DNA from: Callorhinus ursinus
Lineage: Eukaryota; Chordata; Mammalia; Carnivora; Otariidae
Assembly: GCF_003265705.1 (NCBI RefSeq)
Contig: NW_020313230.1
Coordinates: 62,472 to 126,471, forward strand
Direction: 5' to 3'
Length of the DNA stretch: 64,000 bases
The notes under the pieces are model-generated. The model did no database searches, was not told where the DNA came from, and was given only the letters and a program-made list of their open reading frames with translations. Below, in pieces: positions 36,582 to 48,533 of this stretch; position 1 is the stretch's first letter; each line of letters begins with the position of its first letter. The position numbers and the translations under genes are program-made.

Positions 36582-37690
36582 GTGGCACTAAATTCATATC
36601 TTTCAATAGTTACCCTGAATGTAAATGGACTAAATGCCCCAATCAAAAGACACAGGCTATCAGATTGGATAAAAAAAAACAAGACCCATCGATATGCTGT
36701 CTGCAAGAGACTCATTTTAGACCCAAAGACACCCCCAGATTGAAAGTGAGGGGGTGGAAAACCATTTACCATGCTAATGGACACCAAAAGAAAGCTGGGG
36801 TGGTAATCCTTACATCAGACAAATTAGATTTTAAACCAAAGATTCTAATAAGGGATGAGGAAGGACACTATATCCTACTTAAAGGGTCTATCCAACAAGA
36901 AGATTTAACAATTGTAAATATCTATGCCCCTAACATGGGAGCAGCCAATTATATAAGGCAATTAATAACAAAAGCAAAGAAACACATTGACAACAATACA
37001 ATAATAGTGGGGGACTTTAACACCCCCCTGACTGAAATGGACAGATCATCTAAGAAAAGATCAACAAGGAAATAAAGACTTTAAATGACACACTGGACCA
37101 AATGGACTTCACAGACATATTCAGAACATTCCATCCCAAAGCAACGGAATACACATTCTTCTCTACTGCCCATGGAACATTCTCCAGAATTGATCACATC
37201 CTAGGTCACAAATCAGGTCTCAACCGGTACCAAAGGATTGGGATCATTCCCTGCATATTTTCAGACCACAATGCTTTGAAACTAGAACTCAATCACAAGA
37301 GGAAAGTCAGAAAGAACTCAAATACATGGAGGCTAACGAACATCCTACTAAAGAATGAATGGGTCAACCAGGAAATTAAAGAAGAATTAAAAAAATTCAT
37401 GGAAACCAATGAAAATGAAAACACAATTGTTCAAAATCTTTGGGATACAGCAAAGGCAGTCCTGAGAGGAAAGTATATAGCAATACAAGACTTTCTCAAG
37501 AAACAAGAAAGGTCTCAAATACACAACCTAACCTTACACCTAAAGGAGCTGGAGAAAGAACAGCAAATAAAGCCTAAACCCAGGAGGAGAAGAGAAATAA
37601 TAAAGATCAGAGCAGAAATCAATGAAATAGAAACCAAAAGAACAGTAGAACAGAACAACAAAACTAGGAGCTGGTTCTTTGAGGGAAAAA
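36582..37690 (+). pseudogene. L1 ORF2 5' part (endonuclease domain), copy A, truncated
   Basis: ORF2p is the L1 endonuclease/reverse transcriptase. Compared with copy B the start codon is GTG (36582) instead of ATG. The A-run at 36670-36678 is one base shorter, which shifts the frame. The endonuclease blocks NVNGLNAPIKR, CCLQETHF and VGDFNTPL are recognisable, followed by MDFTDIFRTFH and the GHKSG block. It is cut off at about 37680, before the reverse transcriptase, so it cannot be functional. Confidence 0.9.
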
Positions 37691-37697
37691 TCTTTGT

Positions 37698-37882
37698 TTT
37701 TTAAAGATTTTATTTATTTGACAGAGACACAGTGAGAGAGGGAACACAAGCAGGGGGAGTGGGAGAGGGAGAAGCAGGCTCCCGCCGAGCAGGGAGCCCG
37801 ATGTGGGGCTCAATCCCAGGATCCTGGGATCATGACCTGAGCCGAAGGCAGTCGCGCAACCAACTGAGCCACCCAGGCGCCC
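37698..37882 (-). mobile_element. CanSINE, minus strand
   Basis: Reversed tail 'taaagattttatttatttga', GA-rich body and the reversed head ending 'gccacccaggcgccc'. It is well conserved, hence relatively young, and lies at the truncation point of L1 copy A. Confidence 0.93.
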
Positions 37883-37883
37883 A

Positions 37884-38265
37884 GGAAACAGACTTTTAAC
37901 TATTAGAGCACAAACTGATGATTATGGGAGGGGAAGTGAGTGGGGGTATCATTGAATAGGTGATGGGGATTATGGAAGGCACTTGTTGTAATGAGCACTG
38001 GGTGTTCTGTTTAAGTGATGAATCACTACATTCTACATCTGAAACTAATATCACACTGCACGTTAACTAACCAGAATTTAAATAAACACTTGAGGGAAAA
38101 AAAATAAATGTCAGGTGTTACCTCCCTCCCCACCACCACCAAAAAGAGAAGATGTGGTATATAGGTGACGTATGGAATTGCTGAATCACTGTATTGTACA
38201 CCCAAAGCTAATATTACGCTGTATGTTAACTAACTTGAATTAAAATAAAAACTTTTTTAAAAATC
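37884..38265 (+). repeat. Two consecutive L1 3' ends
   Basis: 37884-38095 and about 38100-38265 each show the L1 terminal blocks: 'gcactgggtgttc' or 'gaattgctgaatcact', then 'aatat(c/t)ac(a/g)ctg', then 'ttaactaac..gaatttaaat' with an A-rich tail. Both are on the plus strand and older than copies A and B. Confidence 0.75.
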
Positions 38266-39376
38266 CAAGATACTCTCCCCACCTTAAGATTTTTAATTAC
38301 ATCCTCAAAATCCCTTTTTGTCATATTAAAGAAAAAATAATTCAGATTTCAACTGGATGTCTTTATCCTGCCTACCACATATGTATCCCTTATTATTGAA
38401 GAAAACAGGAAAATACAAATTTGGGAGTATATGAATATTAAAGTGAATACATTAATGTAAACTGCTCATCCATCCCCCAACATTTCATATAATACCAAAG
38501 AAAATCCTCCTTTCCCTAAGTGCATGACATAATACACTGAAGAGCATCACGATGTTTTTTGTTTTTTGTTTTTTTCTGAAATACAAAATTAACCTTCTGT
38601 TTGTTTCTTTTTTAGTAAATCTGGTAACCCTATTATGGCTCATAAGACTTCAATGGACTGTAATGTCTTTTCTGCAATTGAAACCAGTAATTATGACTGA
38701 ACTGCAACAATTGGTACCATGAATGATTGAAAGCAACAAAGTCCCCAAAGTATGAGAACCTGATTTTCGTTATATCATCAGGTTTGGTTCAGAGGCAGAG
38801 AGGATCCCAACAGTATTGAAATATGGGAAACAAGTGGTCCACGGCACACACAGCTGAGAGTTTGCTAAAGCTAACCTGCAGCCTCCTGAATGGAAGAGGC
38901 CAGCCTAAATGGCTGTTCAATAGACCATTATGGAACGAATGAAGAGTACAAAGACTGAGCTATCAGATCATTCTGATTGCTTCTGAAGCACATAAACAGA
39001 AATCAAGATACCATCATGACTTTAAATTTGCAATTCAAGAATCAAAAGACCAAGTAAATTGCTCTGAAAGAATATCCTTTGTACTTGAGCCCACTAATCA
39101 GAGTAAAGGGTAAAATATTTTTCTCCTATATCTCTTTCACAGTGAGTGGAGAAGATCCATAAGCACATCCTGCGAAGATCACCACATGATATTTTGACCA
39201 ATGGGCAACATGATCACATCGATTTTCCTATTCTGCTCTGGTGACCTGGTCCAAATGAATGTAAACAAACGAACCAATGGCAATGTGTCTTCCCTAAGGA
39301 AATCAGGAAATTAATAATTTGAATATTGAAAAGCTGCAAAGGTGGTGATTATTAAAAGTCTTTATTTAAATTGCAC
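38266..39376. other. GCSAML: GCSAML intron sequence without recognised repeats
   Basis: About 1.1 kb of mixed-composition sequence with no L1 or SINE landmark and no exon-like segment matching GCSAML. An old unrecognised repeat cannot be excluded. Confidence 0.5.
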
Positions 39377-39469
39377 CTAGTTGGGGGAGGAGCTAAGATG
39401 GCAGAGTAGTAGGGGCCCCTGAGTTTGCCTTGTCCCTTGAACACAGCTAGATCAACATCAAACTATTTT

Positions 39470-39647
39470 TTTTAAAGATTTTATTTATTTATTTGACACA
39501 GAGAGGGAACACAGCAGGGGGAGCAGCCGAGGGAGAAGCAGGGTCCCCGCTGAGCAGGGAGCCCGATGTGGGGCTCGATCCCAGGACCCTGAGATCATGA
39601 CCTGAGCTGAAGGCAGACACTTACCAAACTAAGCCACCCAGGCACCC
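39470..39647 (-). mobile_element. CanSINE, minus strand, perfect TSD
   Basis: A complete reversed CanSINE flanked by the identical 17-bp sequence CAACATCAAACTATTTT at 39453-39469 and 39648-39664. Confidence 0.96.
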
Positions 39648-40133
39648 CAACATCAAACTATTTTGAATAACTGGGGGTATAATCTGAGAATTAAGAAAAC
39701 AATCTGCACAACTGGAGGGAGAGAATGTGGAAGATGTGAGCCTCAGAGCTGTGAATTGGGGGAGAGGAAAGCCACAGGGCCGTGAAAGGGAGGGAACCCT
39801 TTTTGTTAAGCAAAGTCAAGGAGAGGGAGAGAGCAGGAGAGAGTGCAGCAGGTAGGGATTGTTCCATAAGATTCAGCGAGAAGGTCCCCTGGGTAGCATG
39901 GGAGAGATCACACCCCTTCCTGGAGTACATTTGCAGGAGTGTATTTTACCTCTCCAAGGACAAAAGGCCAAGTGGGAGCTGGGACATAGGTGTGCACAGA
40001 GGTCAGATACCCTGGTAGCAGCTTTTCTCTGTGATCCACAATAGACTCAAGCCACTGTGCACACACGGAGCAGCTGCTTTTCTGGACAGAACTGACCAGA
40101 GACACCCGCAGACTGCAGATAACCTGGTGCCTA

Positions 40134-40338
40134 CCTTTTTTTTTTTTTTAAGATTTTATTTATTTATTTGACAGAGAGAGACACAGCGAGAGAGGGAACA
40201 CAAGCAGGGGGAGTAGGAGAGGGAGAAGCAGGCTTCCCACTGAGCAGGGAGCCTGACGCGGGGCTTGATCCAAGGACCCTGGGATCATGACCTGAGCCAA
40301 AGGCAGAAGCTTAACGACTGAGCCACCGAGGCGCCCCA
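40134..40338 (-). mobile_element. CanSINE, minus strand
   Basis: Long poly-T, 'aagattttatttatttattt', the body 'gagagagggaacacaagcag' and the reversed head ending 'gccaccgaggcgccc'. Flanks TGGTGCCTACCTTTT and TGGTGGCTGCTTTTA may be a decayed duplication. Confidence 0.93.
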
Positions 40339-40921
40339 TGGTGGCTGCTTTTATTTCTCTGTCACAAGAGAATCAATAGACACAATACTGTGCTTTTCTG
40401 GGACACGATGGTGCTGGGCACCATCTGCTCTGGGGGAGAAGAGTGGAGCTGCACCGTGCCAGGCCCTTTACCATGGGGAGGTTGGAATCCCAGGCGCTCA
40501 ACGGCCTGGGCACAGATAGGTTAAGGCCAGGGATCTGAGGAAAGCCCAAAGCATAGGGGACCATTTGCTTTTCTGTGAGGACCACCAGCAGCAGCAACCA
40601 TGAGTTCCCTTCCCCGGAGATGAGAGGATGGGGTGATGCCATCTTCTTCCTTCACCACCACTCCCTTCCCCCCCACAGCCCACCAGCACAGGTGGACTAA
40701 AGAGAGAAACACAGCATCTCCAGTGGAGGCTGGAATCCCCTACCCTGAACCCTGCACCCCCAGCTCCTGGCAGAAACATTTTTACAAGGGCAAGTCAGCT
40801 TGTGAGCCAGCCCACTGGGCCTCTCCCTCAGAAGAGCAACACAAACCCCCATGCATATAACAAGTCTACTGACAAAAGAGTGCTCTAAAGCGTCAGCTTC
40901 ACTTCTGGTGAAAATAGGATG

Positions 40922-41495
40922 AGGCTTTCTTTTTTGTTTTCTTATAATTTTTTATTTCATTTTTTATTTTATTATGTTATGTTAATCACCATACATTACA
41001 TCATTAGTTTTTGATGTAGTGTTCCATGATTCATTGTTTGCATATAACACCCAGTGATCCATTCACTGCATGCCCTCTTTAATACCCATCACCAGGCTAA
41101 CCCATTCCCCCACCCCCCTCCCCTCTAGAACCCTCAGTTTGTTTCTCAGAGTCCATAGTATCTCATGGTTTGTCTCTCCCTCTGATTACCCCCCTTCATT
41201 TTTCCCTTCCTACTATCTTTTTTTTTAACATATAATGTATTATTTGATTCAGGGGTACAGGTCTGTGATTCAACAGTCTTACACAATTCAGAGCGCTCAC
41301 CATAGAACGTACCCTCCCCAATGCCTATCACCCAGCCACCCCATCCCTCCCACCCCCCACCACTCCAGCAACCCTCAGTTTGTTTCCTGAGATGAAGAAT
41401 TCCTCATATCAGTGAGATCATATGATACATGTCTTTCTCTGATTGACTTATTTTACTCAGCATAATACCCTCCTGTTCCATCCACGTGGTTGCAA
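40922..41495 (-). mobile_element. 5'-truncated L1 3' end, minus strand
   Basis: Reversed L1 tail ('tattatgttatgttaatcac'), C-rich reversed G-tracts at 41106-41130 and 41337-41362, and the ORF2 end at about 41400-41490. A 28-bp plus-strand ORF2 piece ('gatgaatggataaagaagat') follows directly at 41498. The two C-rich blocks show that this L1 family carries two G-rich 3'UTR segments. Confidence 0.88.
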
Positions 41496-42738
41496 ACAGA
41501 TGAATGGATAAAGAAGATGTGATATATGGGGGCAGAGCAAGATGGCAGAGGAGTAGGAGACCTAAATTTCGTCTGGTCCCAGGAATTCAGCTGAATAGGG
41601 ATCAAACCATTCTGAACACCTACGAACTCAACAGGAGATCAAACAAAAGAATAGCAACAACTCTCTGAACAGAAAAGCGACCACTTTCTGGAAGTTAGGA
41701 CGTGTGAAGTGAATCCAAGGCGATATTTGGGAGGATAGACAGCGGGGGAGGGGGCCTCCATCAGCTGCTACTGGCAAGTAATAGAGCAGCGGAGCACAAA
41801 ATCGGAACTTTTAGAAGTCGGCTCAGCTAAGAGACGTCACTCCAGTGGCTAAGCGGGGGTGGGGGGGGGGGGGGTTGGAACCGTCGCCAGACAGTGTGGT
41901 CTCAGGACCCTTGGGATCACAGAAAGACCGGGGGTGGCTGAGTGTGGCAGAGCTCCCAGGTATCGGAGCGGGGAAGCCGGCTGCAGAGACGGAGCCGAGG
42001 CATGGGCTCTCAGCTCAGGGTTGCCATAAACCGTGATCCACGGCACAGTTGGGCCACTGTTCTTCCAGCAGGGACCCAACAAGAGGCAGATCCAGGGAAA
42101 CTACCCTTCCTCCACCGGAGCACACCGCAGGATCTGCTGGGTTTGGAGACTCTACACAGGGTCAGGTGCCAGACATAGAAACACTCAGTCACAGGCCAGG
42201 TGAGCACGGAGTGCAGCCAGAGACCAGGGAGATGGGACTGATTACTTTTCACTGGGGGCTCACTGAGGAAAGGGGCCCCGAGTTCTCAGCTCCTCTGGGA
42301 CGGAGATTTGGAGGCTGCCATTTTCACTGTCATCCTCTAAAACTGTATGAAAAGCTTGCAGGGAACAAAAGCTCCCGAGAGCAAACCCGAGCAGATTACT
42401 TGGCCCGGACTGACAAGGGCAGGGCAATTCCGCCTCCGGCAAAGACATTTGGGAACCACGGCAACAGGACCCTCCCCCAGAAGATCAGGAAGAACAGCCA
42501 GCCAAGACCAAGTTTGCCGATCAATGAGAATGGCAGAACTCCAGCACTAGGGGAATACTGCACATAATATTCATGGCTTTTTCCTATGATTCTATAGTCT
42601 TTCAAAGTTAATTTTTTTAACTGCCTTTTTTTTAAATTTTTCTTTTTCCCTTTTCAACCATCTTATAAATCCCTTTTTTAAAAAACATTTTTCATTTTTA
42701 GAGTCATATTCTAACCCTTCACAGTAGTTACCCTTATT

Positions 42739-42765
42739 TTTCATATATATATATATATATATATA
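42739..42765. repeat. (TA)n microsatellite in the L1 copy B 5'UTR
   Basis: About 12 alternating AT units where copy A has only a short ATATATA at 35021, so it expanded after the copies diverged. Confidence 0.85.
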
Positions 42766-43310
42766 AGTTGTTCTCTCTTTAAAATTTTGAGATACAGTTT
42801 CTTCTAAAAGATCAAAATATACCCTAAATCTCTAGTGTATGGCTTTGTTCTGTTCTAGTCCCCTGCCTGATCACATTCTCTCCCTTTTTTTTTTTAAGGG
42901 CTCTTCTTTTTGCAACCAACTTCTTATGTTATCAATTCCTTTTATAAAATCTTTCATAATTTTCATCCTTACACTCATATTCCATCCCTTCATCATATTA
43001 ACCCTTATTTTTGTACATGTATAAGTTTTTCTTTCTTTAAAATTTTGGGAGACACTTTCCTCTAACAGACCAAAATACACCCAAAATCTAATGTGTGCCA
43101 CTGATCTATACACCAGCCTGATCATATGTATTCATGTTCGGTTTTTTTTGTTTCTTTTGTTTGTATCTTTTTCTTTTTCTTTTTTCTTTCTGTCCCTTTC
43201 TTTTCCCCTGGTCTCAGGTCCTTTCTGATTTCTTTAGTGTATATTTTCTGGGGACTTTGTTACCCTGTTAGCATTTTGTTCTCTCATTCATCTAATCTCC
43301 TCTGGACAAA

Positions 43311-44209
43311 ATGACAAGATGGAAAAAAATCACATCAACAAAAAGAACAACAGGCAGGATCATCTGCCAGGGACTTAATCAATACTGACATTTGTAAGAT
43401 GTCAGAACTAGAGTTAAGAATGCTGACTTTAAAGATACTAGCTGGGCTTGAAAAAAGCATGGAAGTTATTAGAGAAACCCTTTCTGGAGAAATAAAAGAT
43501 CTAAAATCTAACCAAGTCGAAATCAAAAAGGCTATTAAAAAGGTGCAAGAAAAAAATGGGGGATCTAACTGCTAGGATAAATGAGGCAGAAGAGAAAATT
43601 AGCAATATAGAACACCAAATGATGGAAAACAAAGAAATTGAGAAAAAGAGAGATAAACAACTACTGGATTACGAGGGCAGAATTTGAGAAATAACTGATA
43701 CCATAAGGTGAAACAACATTAGAATAATTGAGATCCCAGAAGAAAAAGAAAGAGAGAGGAGGCCAGAAGGTATATTGGAGCAAATTATACCAGAGAACTT
43801 CCCTAATTTGGGGAAGGAAACAGGCATCACAATCCAGGAGGCACAGAGAACCCCTCTCAAAATCAATAAAAATAGGTGAACACCCTGACATCTAACAGTA
43901 AAACTAACCAGTCTCAGAGACAAAAAGAAAATCCTGAAAGCAGCTCAGGAGAAGAGATCTGTAACCTATAATGATAGAAACATTAGATTGGCAAAAGACC
44001 TATCCACAGACACCTGGCAGGCCAGAAAGGACTGGCATGATATATTCAGGGCACTAAATGAGAAAAAAAATGCAGCCAAGAATACTATATCAAGCTAGCT
44101 GTCATTGAAAATAGAAGGAGAGATAAAAAGCTTCCAGGACAAACAAAAACTAAAGGAATATGCAAATACGAAACCAACCCTACAAGAAATCTTGAAAGGG
44201 GTCCTCTAA
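43311..44209 (+). pseudogene. L1 ORF1, copy B, frameshifted
   Basis: The ATG at 43311 corresponds to 35608 in copy A. The frame breaks soon after, in the A-run region at 43323-43329. The coiled-coil part (ETLSGEIKDLKSNQVEIKK-like) and the C-terminal RNA-binding block (QARKDWHDIF, GEIKSFQDKQKLKE, LQEILKGVL) can be traced in shifted frames. Not able to encode ORF1p. Confidence 0.88.
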
Positions 44210-44289
44210 CAAAGAGAGAGCCTAAAAGCAACATAGACCAGAAAGGAACACAGACAATATACGGTAACAGTCACCTTACAGGCAATACA

Positions 44290-47200
44290 ATGGCACTAAA
44301 TTCATATCTTTTAATAGTTACCCTGAATGTAAATGGGCTAAATGCCCCAATCAAAAGACACAGGCTATCAGATTGGATAAAAAAAAAACAAGACCCATCG
44401 ATATGCTGTCTGCAAGAGACTCATTTTAGACCCAAAGACACCCCCAGAATGAAAGTGAGGAGGTGGAAGACTATGTACCATGCTAATGGACACCAAAAGA
44501 AAGCTGGGGTGGCAATCTTTATATCAGACAAATTAGATTTCAAAACAAAGACTGTAATAAGAGAGGAAGAAAGACACTATATCTTACCTAAAGGGTCTAT
44601 CCAACAAGAAGATCTAACAATTGTAAATATCTATGCCTCTAACATGCGAACAGCCAATTATATAAGGCAATTAATAACAAAAGCAAAGAAACACATTGAC
44701 AACAATACAATAATAGTGGGGGACTTTAACACCCCCTGACTGAAATGGACAGATCATCTAAGCAAAAGATCAACAAGGAAATAAAGACTTTAAATGACAC
44801 ACTGGACCAAATGGACTTCACAGACATATTCAGAACATTCCATCCCTAACAACGGAATACACATTCTTCTCTAGTGCCCATGGAACATTCTCCAGAATTG
44901 ATCACATCCTAGGTCACAAATCAGGTCTCAACTGGTACCAAAACATTGCGATCATTCCCTGCATATTTTCAGACCACAATGCTTTGAAACTAGAACTCAA
45001 TCACAAGAGGAAAGTCAGAAAGAACTCAAATACACGGAGGCTAAAGAGCATCCTACTAAAGAATGAATGGGTCAACCAGGAAATTAAAGAAGAATTAAAA
45101 AATTCATGGAAACCAGTGAAAATGAAAACACAACTGTTCAAAATCTTTGGGATACAGCAAAGGCAGACCTGAGAGGAAAGTATATAGCAATACAAGACTT
45201 TCTCAAGAAACAAGAAAGTTCTCAATTACACAACCTAACCCTACACCTAAAGGAGCTGGAGAAAGAGCAGCAAATAAAGCCTAAACCCAGCAAGAGAAGA
45301 GGAATAATAAAGATCAGAGCAGAAATCAATGAAATAGAAACCAAAAGAACAGTAGAACAGATCAACGAAACTAAGAGTTGGTTCTTTGAAAGAATTAACA
45401 AGATTGATAAACCCCTGGCCAGACTGATCAAAAAGAAAAGAGAAATGACCCAAATCAACAAAATCATGAATGAAAGAGGAGAGATCACAACCAACACCAA
45501 AGAAATACAAACAATTATAAGGACATATTATGAGCAACTCTATGCCAGCAAATTAGATAACCTGGAAGAAATGGGTGCATTCCTAGAGATGTATCAACTA
45601 CCAAAACTGAACCAGGAAGAAATAGAAAACCTGACAGATCTAAAACCACTAAGGAAATTGAAGCAGTGATCAAAAATCTCCCAAGAAACAAAAGCCCAGG
45701 GCCAGATGGCTTCCCAGGGGAATTCTATCAGACATTTAAAGAAGAATTAGTACCTATTCTCCTGAAACCGTTCCAAAAAATAGAAATGAAAGGAAAACTT
45801 CCAAATTCATTTTATGAGGCCACCATTACCTTCATCCTAAAACCAGACAAAGACCCCATCAAAAAGGAGAATTACAGACCAATATCCTTGATGAACATGG
45901 ATGCAAAAATTCTCACCAAAATACTAGCCAATAGGATCCAACAGTACATTAAAAGGATTATTCACCACAACCAAGTGGAATTTGTCCCTGGGCTGCAAGG
46001 TTGGTTCAACATCCACAAATCAATCAACGTGATATAATACATTAACAAAAGAAAGAACAAGAATCATATGATCCTCTCAATAGATGCAGAAAAAGCATTT
46101 GACAAAGTACAGCATCCTTTCTTGATCAAAACTCTTCAGAGTATAGGGATAGAGGGCACATACCTCAATATCATAAATGCCATCTATGAAAAATACACAG
46201 CGAATATCATTCTCAATGGGGAAAGGCTGAGAGCCTTTCCCCTAAGGTCAGGAACGCAGCAGGGATGTCCACTCTCACCACTGCTATTCAACATAATATC
46301 AGAAGTCCTAGCCACAACAATCAGACAACAAAAAGAAATCAAAGGCATCCAAATCGGCAAAGAAGAAGTCAAAATCTCACTCTTTGCAGATGATATGATA
46401 CTGTATGTGGAAAACCCAAAAGACTCCACCCCAAAACTGTTAGAACTCATACAGGAATTCAGTCAAGTAGCAGGCTATAAAATCAATGCACAAAAATCAG
46501 TGGCATTCCTATACACCAACAACAAGAAAGAAGAGAGACAAATCAAGGAGTCTATCCCATTTACAACTGCACCCAAAACCCTAAGATACCTAGGAATAAA
46601 TTTAACCAAAGAGGCAAAGGATGTGTACTCAGAAAACTATAAAATACTCAGGAAAGAAATTGAAGAAGACACAAAGAAATGGAAAAACGTTCCATGCTCA
46701 TGGATTGGGAGAACCAACAATGTGAAGATGTCAATGCTACCTAGAGCAATCTACACATTCAATGCAATCCCCATCAAAATTCCATCCACTTTTTTCAAAG
46801 AAATGGAACAAATAATCCTCAAATTTGTATGGAACCAGAAGAGACCCCGAAGAGCCAGAGGAATATTGAAAAAGAAAAGGAAAGCTGGCGGCATCACAAT
46901 TCCGGACTTCCAGCTCTATTACAAAGCTGTCATCATCAAGACAGTATGGTACTGGCACAAAAACAGACACATAGATCAATGGAACAGAATCGAGAGCCCA
47001 GAAATGGACCCTCAACTCTATGGTCAACTCATCTTTGACAAAGCAGGAAAGACTGTCCAATGGAGAAAAGACAGTCTCTTCAACAAATGGTGTTGGGAAA
47101 ATTGGACAGCCACATGCAGAAGAATGAAACTGGACCATTTCCTTACACCACACACAAAAATAGACTCCAAATGGTTGAAAGACCTAAACGTGAGACAGGA

Positions 47201-48104
47201 GTCCATCAAAATCCTAACGGAGAACACAGGTAGCAACCTCTTCGACCTCAGCCGCAGCAACTTCTTCCTAGAAATATCGCCAAAGGCAAGGGAAGCAAGG
47301 GCAAAAATGAACTATTGGGATTTCATCAAGATAAAAAGCTTTTGCACAGCAAAAGAAACAGTCCACAAAACCAAAAGACAACCGACAGAATGGGAGAAGA
47401 TATTTGCAAATGACATATCAGATAAAGGGCTAGTATCCAAAATCTATAGAGAACTTATTACACTGAACCCCCAAAGAACAAATGATCCAATTCAAGAAAT
47501 GGGCTGAAGACAAAACAGACATTTTTCCAAAGAAGACATCCAAATGGCCAACAGACACATGAAGAAGTGCTCAACATCGCTCGGCATCAGGGAAATCCAA
47601 ATCAAAACCTCAATGAGATACCACCTCACACCCGTCAGAATGGCTAAAATTAACAAGTCAGGAAACGACAGATGTTGGTGGGGATGCAGAGAAAGGGGAA
47701 CCCTCCTACACTGCTGGTGGGAATGCAAGCTGGTGCAACCACTCTGGAAAACAGTATGGAAGTTCCTCAAACAGTTGAAAATAGAGCTACCATATGATCC
47801 AGCGATTGCACTACTGGGTATTTACCACAAAGATACAAATGTAGGGATCCGAACGGGTACGTGCACCCCAATGTTTATAGCAGCAATGTCCACAATAGCC
47901 AAACTATGGAAAGAGCCAAGATGTGCATCGACAGATGAATGGATAAAGAAGAGGTGGTATATATACACAATGGAATATTATGCAGCCATCAAAAGGAATG
48001 AAATCTTGCCATTTGCATTGACGTGGTTGGAACTGGAGGGTGTTATTTTGAGCAAAATACATCAATCAGAGAAAGACATGTATCATATGACCTCACTGAT
48101 ATGA
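44290..48104 (+). pseudogene. L1 ORF2 (endonuclease/reverse transcriptase), copy B, multiply disrupted
   Basis: ORF2p nicks target DNA and reverse-transcribes L1 RNA. ATG at 44290, stop at 48102-48104, about 1,270 codons, the family's usual length. The N-terminal endonuclease is open to 44739 (NVNGLNAPIKR, CCLQETHF, VGDFNTP). It is broken by a one-base C-run loss at about 44732-44737, a lesion at about 44848 (stop), an A-run loss at about 45098, a frameshift near 45640-45669, a TAA nonsense at 46035-46037 where the sister copy reads CAA, and another shift near 47505. A long open stretch at 46068-47507 holds reverse transcriptase motifs: [28 protein letters not shown] and the FADDM core at about 46382-46396. 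The C-terminal Cys-rich region ([19 protein letters not shown]) lies at about 47670-47730. Confidence 0.93.
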
Positions 48105-48129
48105 GGAATTCTTAATCTCAGGAAAGAAA

Positions 48130-48400
48130 CTGAGGGTTGCTGGAGGGGTGGGGGGTGGGAGGGATGGGGTGGCTGGGTGATAGACATTGGGGAGGGTATG
48201 TGCTACGGTGAGCGCTGTGAATTGTGCGAGACTCTTGATAACATATAACATTATATGTTCCAAAAAAGAAGATAGCAAGAAGGCAAGAATGAAGGGGGGC
48301 AAATCGGAGGGGGAGACGAACCCTGAGAGACAATGGACTCTGAAAAACAAACGGAGGGTTCTAGAGGGGAGGGGGTGGTGGGAGGGGTTACCCTCCTGAT
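48130..48400 (+). repeat. G-rich 3'UTR blocks of L1 copy B (G-quadruplex-prone)
   Basis: Two blocks, at about 48141-48180 (GGAGGGGTGGGGGGTGGGAG and following) and 48364-48390 (GAGGGGAGGGGGTGGTGGGA), have four or more close G-runs on the sense strand. G-rich 3'UTR tracts are known in mammalian L1. Structure formation is inference. Confidence 0.7.
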
Positions 48401-48533
48401 GGGTATTAAGGAGGGCACATACTGAATGGAGCACTGGGTGTTATACACAAACAATGAATCGTGGATCAGTACATCAAAAACTAATTATGTAATGTATGGT
48501 AACTAACCTAACATAATAAAGAGAAAGAAATAT

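Larger units (their letters stand above)
33787..37690 (+). mobile_element. Young L1 copy A, 5' complete, 3' truncated
   Basis: Starts at 'ggggtggagcaagatggcag', the same start as copy B at 41524. It contains a GC-rich, CpG-rich 5'UTR (33787-35607), ORF1 (35608-36500) and the first part of ORF2 up to just past the endonuclease domain, then stops at 37690 next to a CanSINE. Sequence is very close to copy B throughout. It lies in the large GCSAML intron, antisense to the gene. Confidence 0.92.
39377..40915 (+). repeat. L1 5'UTR fragment, plus strand
   Basis: Starts with the L1 signature 'gaggagctaagatggcagag' at about 39386 and continues as GC-richer 5'UTR sequence to 40915, where a minus-strand L1 tail begins. 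ORF1 is not reached. Two CanSINEs are embedded. The sequence differs from the copy A/B 5'UTR, so it is another L1 subfamily. Confidence 0.8.
41524..48533 (+). mobile_element. Young full-length L1 copy B (7.0 kb), coding-defective
   Basis: Complete layout: 5' start 'gggggcagagcaagatggca', a CpG-rich 5'UTR to 43310, ORF1 43311-44209, ORF2 44290-48104, and a 3'UTR with two G-rich blocks to about 48533 with the 'taacctaacataataaa' end. Both ORFs carry disabling changes. It lies in the GCSAML intron, antisense to the gene. No convincing target-site duplication was found by eye. Confidence 0.95.

Noticed and set aside
42049..42567. 172-codon open frame on the plus strand
   Set aside because: It lies in the L1 copy B 5'UTR. 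The frame is not conserved in copy A and no known domain is visible.
46068..47507. 479-codon open frame as a possible active reverse transcriptase
   Set aside because: It is the middle of L1 ORF2. It is open but separated from the start by several frameshifts and a nonsense codon, and from the C-terminus by another shift, so it is a pseudogene segment.
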